DNA from: Perca fluviatilis
Lineage: Eukaryota; Chordata; Actinopteri; Perciformes; Percidae
DNA: 64,000 nucleotides
Assembly: GCF_010015445.1 (NCBI RefSeq)
Contig: NC_053112.1
Span: 37,126,665-37,190,664 of the forward strand
Reading direction: 5' to 3'
Within the stretch, counting starts at the first letter, position 1, and each line of letters opens with the position of its first letter. Both the position numbers and the translations under genes were made by a program. The notes under the pieces were generated by a model, which saw nothing but the letters and a program-made list of their open reading frames with translations, searched no databases and had not been told where the DNA came from. Below, in pieces: positions 44,212 through 58,100 of the stretch.

Positions 44212-45738
44212 CAGTGTTTCCTCTATGTTGATTGGCAAGTGGCGGTCCGCCACGGTTAGATTTCTCCCGCCACGGTATCAGAAATATATATAACAAAAAG
44301 CCGTCTATCAGCAGTGATTGTAAAGAGCGCGTCGACGGAGAATAGCGCAGACACGCGCTTCACAACGCGAGTGGGCACGCGTGCCACTCGGAGAAAAGGG
44401 AGAAAGAAAAAAGAGACAGGCTGTCCGGAGGACCCGGTTGAGATGGCATGTGTGCATTCTTGACAACTGTAAGTCGTATAACTTATATTGTCAGTTCATG
44501 TATTAGTCTATAGCTCTCGCACATTTTAGTTTCACCTTCACCTGCTAGCTAAATTGCACGTGGCTGTTGATTCAATACAACGCCCTTGATATCATATCAT
44601 GGCATAGTAGGCTAAACCATGATTATTTCATACATTCATGAAACATATTGGGGGAAATTCATTCAACATAATTCACAGCCAAATAACAATTAAAAGTATG
44701 TTATTTGAACATTTATAACCTAACCTAACCTGGCAGGCACTGCCTCCGATTTGGTGTCTGCTGCGGTGCGCAGCGCAGCTTGGACCGTGCGCCGCTGCCC
44801 TTTTTTTCCTCCATAAACTCCGCTCTCAGCTGTGTGCAATGATTCCAGCCAGTTGTAGCATGTATAAAGTTATATGAACACATAGACAGCTACCGTACTG
44901 CGCCTTTCACAGAGCAATCACCCGGGGCTTTTCTTCTGATTCAGAACCATCCACGCCGTAGGCTACGTTACCGACTCTGGCTTTGCCTTCGGCCCATCGG
45001 TGATGCATTGCCCACACTTGTTACTCGAGACCGCTAGTTACGTTTCTCTGACAGAGACTATGATTATTACTAAGCAACCAAGATACATCTTCAACCACGC
45101 AAAAGATTAAAAAAAAAAACGCGAAAATCCGAGCAGTCAATATGACAGTGTATGGCCAAAATAGGTCAAAGTGATTGTATTTTCTTTGCCTTTTGTGTAA
45201 TGTACAGTATATAAAAACTATTTAAAATGAAAATACAGACTCTTTTAGGAAAAGTCAGGTATCAGCAGGATTGTATTTTTTTTATTTAGCAAAGTTATTA
45301 CACATATAAATTTCAAAACGGTCAAAATGACCGTCCTGGCTGTTCTAGTGTAACCCAGCCTTGGAGTTATTTTTCCAAAAGCCAAGAAAAATCAAATGCA
45401 CACTGCAAGGCTGCCAACTTTGCCACTGAGGCAAATATGCAATTAGTTTCATTATGAATGGTTTCATACTATAACCTAATTTGGGTTTTGGTTTCCCCTA
45501 TGAAGAATTTCTTGTAAAATTCATTTTGTAGACCTACAGTTCCTCAAAAATACAGTTCAATCAAAACGAAATCAAAATATGCCTCATTGTGTGTGAATAG
45601 AGGTGAATAAATATATTTGTTTGTGTTGCAGCGAAGTGTCAGTTCTGTTTAATACGTAAAACATTTGCCGGCGGGGCGCGCGGGGGGGGTCCGACAGATC
45701 TGGCCCCATTGCTAAAAAAAATCCTAGAGGAAACACTG
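44212..45738. mobile_element. 1.5-kb CAGTGTTTCC element nested in the hAT
   Basis: The ends 'cagtgtttcctctatgttga' and 'cctagaggaaacactg' are inverted, flanked by a 6-bp direct repeat cacttg (44206-44211, 45739-45744). The termini match the 78-bp copy at 25932. The interior holds no convincing transposase frame, so this is the longest of three non-autonomous copies here. Confidence 0.78.
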
Positions 45739-45997
45739 CACTTGTGCTTTCCATAAACTGTCGTTGCTTTAGCCTATTATTTCAGTTGCAACCCTGGCAG
45801 TGGAAGCGATCGTGAGAGCAAATAAAAAATATTAAAAACATAATTCAAACCGCTGTGCACATTGGCGACACACGACTCAAGAAGCCGACAAATAGCCAAT
45901 ATGTAATTCCCTCCCATTAAAATCTATATATTTCATAAATATACCCATCAGGGAATGTTAACGGGGTTGTCGGTCTCTAAATGGTTTTTGTATGAGC

Positions 45998-46002
<5 letters not shown>

Positions 46003-46043
<41 letters not shown>
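46003..46043. repeat. (TC)n microsatellite
   Basis: About 20 TC units lie inside the 4.2-kb hAT element. Confidence 0.95.
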
Positions 46044-46046
<3 letters not shown>

Positions 46047-47534
46047 CGCACCCAGCTCTGCCTGATCTTCTAAGAACGGTGACGGCGTTATCAATCGAGT
46101 ATTGATTGGTCAGTAAGCGGTGCTTTTACACCGCTTGATCTCTGATCTCCAACATAACCTGCTCCCGACCAGGTTAGGCGTCGAGCATGAGTTACCACGG
46201 CGATTGAACCCGGTAACAAGTGATCCACCTTCGTGATACAGAAAACCAAATCTTGCTTCGTAGTACAGGCCTCTGGCCTCATAATGAAAGCATGTTTACC
46301 TTAGTATGTGCCAAACAGCAGCTACATTACCTTCTAGTTCTGCATGTAGAGCCTGGTAAAAAAAAAGTATAAAAGTTTGGAAATTTGTGTTACTTGTGCT
46401 TATTTATTTTTTATGTATTATTATTTTATTGATTTTATTTTTTAAGTATTTGAATTTACCTGGATTATTTTAATTTAAGCTATTTTGTAATTAATTAATT
46501 TAAATTAATTTTATTGATTGGATGAACTAGGCTATAATTTGCCTAAAGATGATTATTTTGTATTTTTGTCCGTCCGTTTGTGTTAAAAAAAAATAAACCA
46601 GACGTTACTCAAAAGTTACTCAGTACTTGAGTAGTTTTTTCACCAAGTACTTTTTTACTCTTACTCAAGTAATTATTTGGATGACTACTTTTTACTTTTA
46701 CTTGAGTCATATTATTCTGAAGTAACAGTACTTTTACTGGAGTACAATTTTTGGCTACTCTACCCACCTCTGAAAATAACTTATTTCACCAGTAAATTGC
46801 TGTTGAACGACAAAAACAACCACCAGATGGGAAAACAGTATTTTACAATTACTGTGAATGCACCACGAGGCTACCTGTTTGAAGTGAACGCACCGTCTGT
46901 GTTGTTTTAATTCCGGCAGCTGCTGCGCTGCAGAGCAGACTGTTAAGTCCCGTTGTTGGAATCCTCTACAGTGAAATACAGTCACACTTTACACTATTTA
47001 ACGTTAGCTGTCAGCATTTTAACCCTGTTTAATCCAGCTACTAGCTAAAGGTAGGCTAACGTTACCTGCTGTCAGGTGTAGTGTAAAGTCAGGCACCGAA
47101 ATGAGGCACCGAAATTTTCGTTCTTATTTGGTCTCGTTACCACCGTTTAGGTCGGCACGTTTCGGTACCCAACCCTACTTACCAGAGTCAATATAGTGCG
47201 CAGTAACTTCTAAATAATTTTGATGACTCAGACGTCAGCGTTTGCCCTTTGGTTTCAACAACAAGTCGGCGAGTAGCACTCTCCAAAATATGCTTAGCTC
47301 GTAGCTGGTAGCTCAAGCTTGACGTGCTTCGGTGACATTTTAATTTGGCTTTACACAATGTGCGTATGGCTTTCGACTTGTCTACGAGCCGTCCGGGAGT
47401 TTTGGAAAATAAAAAGCTCCATTCAGACTTGTGTTGCTGCTGCATTTCTCCATCATGGCTGCAGCCTGCAGGAGGAGGATGTGTTAGGAAGTATGGCAGC
47501 TTGATGATAAGTAAAGGTGCTGCAAAGGGTCAAA

Positions 47535-47773
47535 ATGGACCTTTTTCATAGCAGACATTTTGACTTGTCCTAGTAGGAAGAGCACAGCTGAAATTGATAA
47601 CCTTAATGATGGCTCAATTCCATCAAGTGTCCCAGTAAGATATCTCAGTGAGTCAGCATGCACAATACCAGGGCCTCTCCTAAGTGGAATGCAGCCATCA
47701 GTAATGGTTTTGAATACACCTGTGCGTTTCCTACTATGACATGTCAACATGTCTGCCATGAAAAAGGTCTATA
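47535..47773. mobile_element. Short sister of the 39342 element, inverted orientation
   Basis: The ends 'acctttttcatagcagacat' and 'acatgtctgccatgaaaaag' are inverted. The body matches 39342-39847 in reverse ('gtgtcccagtaagatatctc', 'accagggcctctcctaagtg') but carries a single 47-bp unit. Confidence 0.78.
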
Positions 47774-48324
47774 GTAGCCTGTTAGCCACGACGCGAAGCC
47801 GAGTGAAGTGAAAATATATTAATAAATGGCGGCATGCGATTAGAAAAAATGAACGCATTATGCTCGCCCCTTAATTGCAACGCGATTAACGCGTTAATGC
47901 TGACAGCCCTATTAATAACTAATTTGTCTTTGGCTGTAGATTATTGACTTCACACAGAGAATGAAAACACACTGACTCTTTTCAAGAAAATAGTAATATA
48001 AAATATAAAAGTCATTTCACACCCCAAAATACATATGACAATAATATGTTCTGGCCAGAAACTACATTTTAAGTTTTGCTGCAGCAATAGTCCCTTTAAT
48101 TTAGTTATGCACAACCCAGTACCTGTTTGAGCTCAGTCAGAAAAGAAAAAAAAATGTATCCGACATGATCCTCCAAGTCCACAGGAGGGAAAGACCTTAC
48201 TGGTGAGATAGTAGAAATGGAAATCCAAACTCAGGCGCAAGCCTAAAGTTCAGGGTCCAGCCCGCTGTCCACCACGCTCTCTCCTCCTACGGCTGGCAGA
48301 GTGGAAACTCACCGCTCCTCCGTC

Positions 48325-48436
48325 GAACCCGCGCTCTCGCTCTCGCTCTCGCTCTCGCTCTCGCTCTCGCAGACCGTCACACAGTCCTGCCGTACAGCTG
48401 TGTCAACAGATAAAGGTTTTCAGACACCACCATCAA

Positions 48437-48472
<36 letters not shown>

Positions 48473-48475
48473 AAA
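48325..48475. repeat. (TCGCTC)n and (GAAA)n microsatellites
   Basis: Hexamer tcgctc repeats lie at 48333-48370 and gaaa repeats at 48440-48474, about 350 bp downstream of the integrin stop codon. The Ser/Leu- and Lys/Glu-rich ORF here is an artefact. Confidence 0.9.
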
Positions 48476-48824
48476 TGAATCACTGTTTAGGATATTAATT
48501 CCTTTTCATGCAGAGATAAATGTTCGCTGTTTCTCCCTCTGCAGCCAGTTTAGAAAAGAACAACACCTAGTGGGTGCAACGCCCAGTAGGTCGCAGCTTT
48601 CTTCATTTAAAATTAAGTGGCATAACCTGAGCTATTTGTGTCTGATTAATAAGTGAAAATAGGAAACTCATACTTTGTGTTACATCTGAAGGAAGATTTT
48701 GGCTTCAGTTCAAATTAGCTTGGATGAATGTACAAAATGTCCTATCATGATGACCAATATTGATCTCACAATCACATCATCCCTGCTTAAAAGTTTTAAA
48801 CACAACCATCAGATTTGGGGTGGG

Positions 48825-49022
48825 TTACAGGGTGCTGCTGTTGGCCTCACCATCATCAAGGAGCTTTTTGTCCTCTGAAGGTTGGTCAGATATGCAGTCA
48901 GTCTCTGATTCGCTGACGATCCCGTTGGTGGTGCCAGTGGTGGAATTAGCAGGGATGCCATCCTGAAGAGCAGTTTCTTCCTCCTGTTCTACGTTACGCG
49001 TTTTCCTCTTAAAACAGCCCAA
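48825..49022 (-). CDS. Last exon: integrin cytoplasmic tail
   Basis: The exon opens LGCFKRKTRNVEQEEE directly after the transmembrane exon's FK and ends GEANSSTL and TAA. The acceptor is ctcataag, weak at -3 but usable. Acidic runs (EQEEE, SESETD, SEDKKLLDD) dominate. The second Phe of GFFKR is Cys. Confidence 0.85.
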   Translation of the reverse strand: MGCFKRKTRNVEQEEETALQDGIPANSTTGTTNGIVSESETDCISDQPSEDKKLLDDGEANSSTL

Positions 49023-52000
49023 CTTATGAGAGAGACAAAAAAAATTTGACCAAACTACACAGAGACCTATTTTACAGCTGACAAGTTTTGAAGGAAAATT
49101 TGAATAAGAACTATCTTGCATATTTTTTCAGGTTCATACTTGTATTTTGCGTTCCTACTAGAACATGTTTACATGCTTTAATGTTTAAAAAGCATTATTT
49201 TTTTTATCATACTGCCTGTCTGAATATACCTGTATTAGTCTAACTAAAGTATATTTCCAGAATAAAGCCTGACATCCGGCGTTCACCTTCCGTTCTCTGT
49301 TTGTTGTCGTTCTCAAACTCCCTTCGCTACGGGAAACAATAGCAACCTTCGAGCTAGCAAGCTACACGCTGAACATGTCAATGTGGACGGTGCAACAAGG
49401 CAGGTCTGCTTGGTTCTTTTGGTGAATGATTGTAAAGATTTACAAAGAATATGTTTAGGGCATTTCCTCTCTAACTGGAACGTTTCGGGACAGATCGGCG
49501 GGGATTGCTGTATTGAGATACACTGGTAAGAGCAAATGACTTATAACCATGTATCAGCTCATTTAAATTGTTCACGTTACTGTATTGTGTCAATGGTTAA
49601 CTTCATTTAATATTGTATGTGGTGTTTTCTTTTGCGGGGTGCAAATGCTCCACCGCAACAAGTTCCTTCCTGAGACTATTTAGCAGAGCCACCGTCGCTG
49701 CGTCCGCCCAAGACCATTGTGATTGGTTTGAAGGTCTAATATGTCATATATTTACTGTAATAAATCCAAAAATGACCCCAATGCGTCATCAGATATTAAG
49801 GAAACATGCTAAGTTGAAATACTATCTTTTCTGACAACAATGATAATGCCAGGATTTTCTCCTTTTGAAATTTCTGTTCCGTGACGTAATGTCTGTTTGT
49901 GTTTCGGCCTGTGTGTTGGTATCAACTGCCCAGTTTGACAGCCAGGCCGGGTTGCCAGATATACCTGGAAAAAGGTAAACCCAGCGCGCTACAGCTGTAA
50001 CAGCCATGGAAGCAGCAAACAGGCACGGGCTTCTATGACTGTCAATATAGCCAGCATCTAACGTTAGCTAACGTTACTCCGCTGTGCTGCGAACTATACC
50101 TGTATTCTCCCTCTGTCTGAAACGCTCCGTTTTAGCGCCTGTCTCTTCAGTTACTAACATTCAAGCAACAACTCTTAACATTAAGATATAAGTTTGTCTT
50201 TAAAAATAAATAGTACTTTATTAATCCCTATAGACATGCATTCGTGGAGAGATGTCCCAGCAAGGGGGCTGGCACATAGTCGCCACTCAAAGCAGTGAGG
50301 GGTTTGGTACCTTGCTCAAGGGCACCTTGGCAGAACTGGCACCTCTCCAGCTACCCCATCTCTCCCCTGTTCGTTCATCCCATCCCCTTGTGTCCGCTGT
50401 GTTCATTTTCAACTGAACCAATTCAGAGCACATAACTACAGCCACAGTTGCTTTTCCAATTCGTCATCATGTACACTCATCATAACCCTCTTTTCTTCTG
50501 ATGTACACTCATCATAACCCTCTTTTCTTCTGATGTACACTTATCATAACCCACACTCCGTACCATGGTCCGTACTAGTCTTTTCGACGACGTTTCATTT
50601 ATGGGATTTAGTAGACCCCTGACTACATACATTATATTGTATAAAATAAACTGGGCCTGCAATAACATGTAGGGTGGCCTAAAGGCTTTCTACGTACATT
50701 GTTTGCATGGAATACTAAGCTATTAAAATAGCCTAATCATTGTAGGCATGATTTTATTATGTTATCATCTTTTATTGTTAAACATACAGTACATGTGGCA
50801 CAGTGAATCCTGTATCTGTGGATGGCCTTAGTGACTACCTTTCCTATAGGCCAGTAAGCAGTGGGGATTTTTATTTGCTAATAATATGTTGGATTCATGT
50901 TAAGACTTTTTTTAATTTAGAAAAAAACTTGACTGACCTACTGCCACGCCCTAAACTTTTATTTTGTGTTAGAATTGTGGTTCGGAATGAACAACTTCAA
51001 TTTGGAAAATCGACTCTCACCTTAAACATGATGACTGTGATTATGAGCAGAAGCAAGAGTCCCATTCCAGCTCCAGTTGCAATGATCAGCAGTTCATTCG
51101 GGAGGATTATGAACTCAACACGAACTTCAGTCTGTTGGCAGAGAAGGTTTTCAAAGTGGCTTATTTGAACGAGGATCTCAAATTAAAAGATCTTGTAGAT
51201 AAAATAGTTTATGCTGTTCATGTGTAGGCTGATCGTACCATTGTCCCTGTTAGAATGTTGTCAGACCTCTCCTGTGTGAAACCATAATTATCTTGTGGTT
51301 AATAAACACGATAAATTAGGCATCCTAAAAAAATAAAAGCCATGTCTTTTGAAATGGCATTGGTGTGGTCAAACGTCAACATACCTCTTTGTAAGAATTC
51401 AGCATATATCGTTGCTTGTCATAGTTAACACGTATAAAGCTTTTAAATTTAACCTCTGCGCTGTCTCCAGTATATCGTTTAAGAAAGGCAATATTCTGCA
51501 AAGTAAAAGCATGTCATTAATGATATATTCCCCACTTTCAACATGATTTATGTGCTGTTCTTACATACCGCTGCATGCTGTTTTAGATCCTTAAAGTGTA
51601 AGTCTCCTGACAGTGTAATCTCAGTGGATGATTCTCTCTCCAGGATGAAACTGTCACACACTATGACTTTGCAATTTTTTTCTGGCGAGCAGTACTGTAA
51701 AACAACAACAGTTCATTTAATTAAGGGATCTGTAATTTCACAACATGTTCAGTTTGAATAATTTTGATACTAAAAAATTTTTACTTACCGGTACTTCAGA
51801 ATTCGGTACCATGTCGGTAACACCTGTGCATTGACTTTTGTTCTTTAAAAAGAAAAGAGTAATTGGTAAGCATTAAGGCTTTGTAATTCAATACACAGCA
51901 GCAGTATTAATAAGTATGTGTAGTGTTCTGGCAGTTGCCAAGTTACCTGCTGGACATAGACTTGATAGTTCGTCATTTCAAAGTTATGTTCCAGTTTAGT

Positions 52001-55000
52001 TGGGAAGAACAGGGACACATCGACAGGAAAGGCCTTGAAACCAATATTATCTAGCTGCGAATATAGAGAGACAGTTGGTCTATTTTTAAAAGAATAGTTC
52101 AACATTTTGGGAAATACACATATTCACTTTTCTGCTGAGAGTTAGATGAGAAGATTAAAGGTCCCATGACATGGTGCTCTTTGGATGCTTTTATATAGAC
52201 CTTAGTGTTCCCCTAATACTTTTTCAACCTTTTAACACCCCCCCCCCCCCTTTCTCTTTTTCTCCTTTTTTTTCCTTTTTTCCTTTCTTCTTTTTTTTCT
52301 TCTTTCTTTTTTTTTCTTTTTTTTTTTCCTTTTTTTTTTTTTTTCTCTTTTTTTTTTTTTCCTTCTTCCCCCCCTTTTTCTTTTTTTTTTTTTTTTTTTT
52401 TTGGTCCCCTAATACTGTATCTGAAGTCTCTTTTATATAGACCTTAGTGGTCCCCTAATACTGTATCTGAAGTCTCTTTTATATAGACCTTAGTGGTCCC
52501 CTAATACTGTATCTGAAGTCTCTTTTATATAGACCGTAGTGGTCCCCTAATACTGTATCTGAAGTCTCTTTTATATAGACCGTAGTGGTCCCCTAATACT
52601 GTATCTGAAGTCTCTTTCCTGAAATTCAGCCTTGGTGCAGAATTATAGCCACTAGAGCCAGTCCCACAATGAGCTTTCCTTAGTATGTGCCATTTCTGTG
52701 TCTGTAGCTATTGAGGAGGAGAGAGGGGGGGGGGGGCAAGGTGGAGGGTGGGGTTGTGGCCTTGACCAACTGCCACTTTGCTCATTTGAAAGCCATGATG
52801 TCTCTCTCTCATTGGTGGGCCAAATTCTCTGGGCGGGCAAAGCAGAGAAAGGGGAGGTAACCTTGCTCCTTATGACCTCATAAGGAGAAGATTCCAGATC
52901 GGCCCATCTGAACTTTCATTTTCTCAAAGGCAGAGCAGGATACCCAGGGCTCGGTTTACACCTATCACCATTTCTAGCCACCGGGGGACCATAGGCAGGC
53001 AGGGGGAACGCATATTAATGTTAAAAACGTGTCATTTTCATGCCATGGGACCTTTTAATACAACTCTGTAAGGTTAATACGAAGCCGGCAGCGGGTTAGC
53101 TTAGCTTTAGCATAAACACTAAACAGCTAGCCTGGCTCTGTAAGGTAGCACAATATGCCTACAAGCACTTTTACAGCTGAAGTAGAACGTTATGGCTCTT
53201 CTGCAGTGTGTACAAACCCACGTACTGTACACTACCTGCCCACCAGAGGTGTATAGTCCAGGTGCCAGAAAGTAGAAATCCTGTCCAGCAGCTGTCCCAA
53301 CCATCACTAAACCACCTCCTCTACCAGGTAGATGAGCTCGTTAGTGAAAACACCTGTTCTAGATGTAGAGGCAGATCCAAAAACATGGCAGGATTTTTAC
53401 TTTCTGGCACCTGGACTATACACCTCTTCTGCCCACCGACCAAACAGCAGAGAGCCAAGGTTAGCGAATAGTTGGTAAACATGGCAGAGCATTTAGAAAC
53501 TAATTCATCCCAGAATTGGGGAAGACCAAAACCAAGCTAAAAGGAAAATGAATATTGGACTACAATTTGCAGGTGAACGGAAACACGATTCCAAATGAAT
53601 CCTAAAGATGCTCTGTGTCTGCTGGATGTGTAAATGGGCAAATAGTCACTACGGTAACAAGTTCGCCATAACCTCTTTATAAGGGGGTAATGTATCAGTG
53701 TGGTGTTGGTGCTTGTTCAGCCAGTGGTCTAGTCTAACGTGATACGCAGGTATACGCCGTATACCCACTAAGAAAAGTCAAGGATTTCCGTATACCCACT
53801 TACAAAAGCGCGATGATACGTAACAACATCGCTGTGACAGAACGTTCTCACTTTCATTCATAAATTCACCCCGTCTATGTTGTGAAGCACTGACATTTGG
53901 ATCTTTGGGCTTCCGTGGCCGTGCCCTGGATCTGACGCGACGTCACTTTTAAAGTTACTAAGCAACAACAAGTTGTTTGGTCATTCTTTGCGCGGTCTTT
54001 CCTTTCTCCATCAAAGTTTTAAAGTAACAAGATATGTAACGAAAAAGACCCAAATAACACTATTTGGATCTGCTACAGATCATGATGAACCGATGTTACC
54101 GTTACAGAAAACCAGCCCGAAAATGTTACCGCAGCGTTACGGTTACCTGGTAAGTGAGAGTAGCTTATATGAACTTTAGTACAGTGAACTCATTGTCATG
54201 TTCAAGAAACCAATTTGAAATGACTTGAGCTTCGTGACATGGTGCATTATCCTGCTGGAAGTAGCCATCAGAGGATGGGTACATGGTGGTCATAAAGGGA
54301 TGGACATGGTCAGAAACAATGCTCAGGTAGGCTGTGGCATTTAAACAATGCCCAATTGGTACTAAGGGGCCTAAAGTGTGCCAAGAAAACATTCCCCACA
54401 CCATTACATCACCACCACCAGCCTGCCCAGTGGTAACAAGGCATGATGGATCCATGTTCTCATTCTGTTTACGCCAAATTCTGACTCTACCATCTGAATG
54501 TCTCAACAGAAATCGAGACTCATCAGACCAGACAACATTTTTTACAATTTTAAAATTACAGTCAATTTTGGTGAGCTTGTGCAAATTGTAGTCCCTTTTT
54601 TCTATTTTTAGTGGCGATGAGTGTTACCCGGTGGGGTCTTCTGCTGGTGTAGCCCATCCGCATCAAGGCTGTGCGTGTTGTGGCTTCACAAATGCCTTGC
54701 TGTATACCTCGGTTGTAACGAGTGGTTATTTAAGTCAAAGTTGATTTTCTATCAGCTGGAATCACTCGGCCCATTCTCCTCTGACCTCTAGCATCAACAA
54801 GGCATTTTCGCCCAGAAGACTGCCGCATACTGGATGTTTTTTCTTTTTCAGACCATTCTTTGTAATCCCTAGAAATGGTTGTGCATGAAAATCCCAGTAA
54901 CTGAGCAGATTGTGAAATACTCAGACCAGCCCGTCTGGCACCAACAACCATGCCACGCTCAAAGTTGCTTAGATCACCTTTCGTTCCCATTCTGACATTC

Positions 55001-55134
55001 AGTTTGGAGTTCAGGAGGTTTTCTAGACCCAGACGACACCCCTAAATGCATTGAAGCAGCTTCCGTGTGATTGGTTGATTAGATAATTGCATTAACGAGA
55101 AATCTTACAGGTGTTCCTAATAATCCTTTAGGTG

Positions 55135-55178
<44 letters not shown>

Positions 55179-58100
55179 TTTGTATATGGAAACATCACAG
55201 TGCTTAGCGTATGGAGTGTCGCTCTGAGACAGGCGAATATGAGGCTGGGAGGGGAAAATCACAGCATACTCACTACAAAAATATAGACTACACCACTGTG
55301 TTCAGCTTCCCCCCAGAAGCCAAATAATCAGGTAAATTAATGTATGTCTAAAATTGTTAACTTTTATAAAAAAAAAACATTTTGTCATATTTGCAGAAAC
55401 TGTCACTATATCCTGACAGTACTTCATGAATCAGATAATATGTGAAACAATGCCAATCCTCTGCCTTCTCCTGGTGCAGCTAATAAGGAGGCATAAAGAA
55501 AACAACCAATCAGAGCCGAGGAGACTCTAACAGTATTATTAGGCTCGTTGGATATGAGCCAGGTCTGCGCAGAATCAATCACCGGCGATCGCCGCCCGTT
55601 GCATGCTGGTTAGATTTGTGTCTGACTTGATTCCGACTTGCTCTGACGTCATGCACACGTGGGCAACGAAGACCTCACGAGATCACGGCGGTTGCAGTCT
55701 TGAGAGGCAGGAAGTCAGAAGTCAGAGAGACTAAATCTGTTCAGATTACTGATCATCTACAGTCTGTTGTTTATTAAAATCAGCAACAGATTGCCTGCAG
55801 AGCATTTTGACAGCTACTCTGTCATAAAAACAGCTTGAGACTTTTAACAAGCTGATATATGGGTCTGACAACATTTGAATGAATAATACCTAACAGGATG
55901 TGAGTGTTTCTGTCACTTCCTGTTCAGCCTGAAGGCTGCTGGAAATGGCTGGAAACTGTCCGACTTGAGCGCGGCTCTTTGTAGTACCCCCGGCTGCTCT
56001 CGTCCACTCAACAGACGAGGCGCAGTTCATCTCCAACGAGCCTTTTGACTGCATACTGTATGAACTGAGACCAAAATGCATTGCCTATTGCTGTCAAATG
56101 TTTTCAGAAACATATTTTAGTCTACTGTTTAGCTGTAAAATCTGAAAGTTAGGTCAGAGCAATCGGCTGGTGGGTGGTGCTGCGTTTTGGCTGATTTCTC
56201 AATCATATTTAATCAGCCCTTCCTAGTCTTACACTTTGAGTCATTGACATTTCATTAGAGATTCCTCGGCTCTGACTGGTTGTTTTCCTTAGGGGGCTGT
56301 GGAAACTTACAAATGTCATTGGAGCACGAGGGGGAGGCAGTGGAACTTTTTTTTTTATTTTCACAAATTAGCTGTCTCATGTAGTAGTGACAGGATATAG
56401 GGACAGTTTCAGCAAATATGAAAAAAATCTACTTTTTAGGGGCCGTTCGGTATTTATGGAATGGACCACCAGAGGAAAACGGGAGGGTCATGTCTTTTTA
56501 TTCTTTGTAGAGGGGAGGGTCACCCAACATTTTACAGTCAAGGGGGTCAGGCAACTTTTGTATTCATGAAACAGCAACTTTTCAAAATGGCTTGTTTGGT
56601 GCATATTTTTCCATGTAGCTCTTAGTCTCGGCCCCCGCTACCAGAGGGGTGTGACCCATGAGTTTGCTGGGGGGCAGAAAAACACAAAACAACTAAATGG
56701 TGGTAGGTAATACATCTGATTTCATATACTGCTTTATTATAAAAAAAATATTAGCCTACCTGGCTGACGATGGGAGCAGCAGGACGTAAAAAACGAAAAT
56801 TACTTTTGCACTATGTCTGCAAATCTTGCCGTGCCAACGTTGCAATAAAAGTTTCCTAAATGCCATGCATATACATTTGATGTCAGCTTACTAATTGATT
56901 GCGGGTTTTGTGTAGATTTGGACTTTTATACGTTTATTCCACTTTGTTTAAACGGCGAAGTGGAGAGGCCTCGTTCACCTGTTTGGAGCTGGCTGGTGAA
57001 TGTGACGCTCGTATAGGCCTTGCTGGATACACCGGGACTATTAGTGGATCTACTGATCGCTGTGGATTACTTTTTTTTCATGTCATTGGATTACGGCAAA
57101 ATACGGATCTTTTTTCTTAACGTGTCTTAACGCTTTATGGTGTGACTGCGCTTGGTTTCTGCGTTTTGAGAGGCATCTCAACAGACTGGAGGTCCAACAC
57201 TGAGTGTTCACTGTTACATTTGAGTTGAATTTAAGTGTCGGGTAATTCCGCCACCGTCTGTCTATTGTGTTCCAAGACAGCCGAGTGGATTTCATAAGGG
57301 AGAATTGTTAAATTGTTACAATGTAATTTAAAATCTGCTTTAAAAATAAACATATATGTTTTGGAATATAATGTTCAGCTTACCTATGTGTTAAAATATC
57401 GTAGACTGTTACAGTCTATGTAAAATATACAATGACTGAGGAAGCCTAGTGACGAGTCCATAGCAACCAGTTTGTGTGTTGAATTTGTTACCCAGAGTGC
57501 TTTGGTGAATGGTCTCAATGTTTTATGGTTTTATTTCATGTGAATACTAGTTTACTAGATGAGTTACTTAGTATTTGAAGTAATGCAGTAATGCAGGAAG
57601 TGTGCATTTAGTTTCCATGCTTATTGTGTTTCCACAACAACGTTAGTGAGTAAATCTACTGAAATGGCCCCCACACCACAACAGAGGAGTGGGATGTGTA
57701 AGATGAGAATGCGGAGGTTAAATCATGCATGTCATGGCTGTAAAAAATAAGTAGCATCTGCACATCTTTACCAAGTACTAACGAGTATGGAAGACCTCCA
57801 TAAATTGATGGGGAGGGTCATGCCTCTTTTCGCAGTCATTTTGGAGGGTCATAGAAAGTTTTTACTTGTGAAGGGAGGGTCATGTCTATTTTTACTAAAG
57901 GTCCCAAAACTCCTCCGGTGGACCTTTTATATAAATAATGAACAGTCCCTTATAAAAGGTTACCTACCAAACCTTTATTGATAAGTTGAAATTTGCTTTT
58001 GGACTGGATGGTTGCTTGTTGTATAGTTATTACCGGCCTCACCTTATATATAGTAACCATTTTTTTCGGTCCAGTATCCTCTGTTGTGAAGTTCAGATAA

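Larger units (their letters stand above)
42595..46772 (+). mobile_element. 4.2-kb hAT element with decayed interior
   Basis: The left end is CAGAGGTGGGTAGTAACG and the right end 'gctactctacccacctctg', an imperfect inverted pair. Both ends carry many 'ttacttgagta' motifs. The flanks acaataac (42587-42594) and aaaataac (46773-46780) match at 7 of 8 bases. It holds a palindromic region with 80-bp tandem repeats (42838-43590), a short possible transposase first exon at 43758, and a nested 1.5-kb element at 44212-45738. Confidence 0.8.

Noticed and set aside
52171..52440. Phe-rich 89-codon ORF
   Set aside because: It is a translation of the C/T-only tract inside a MITE.
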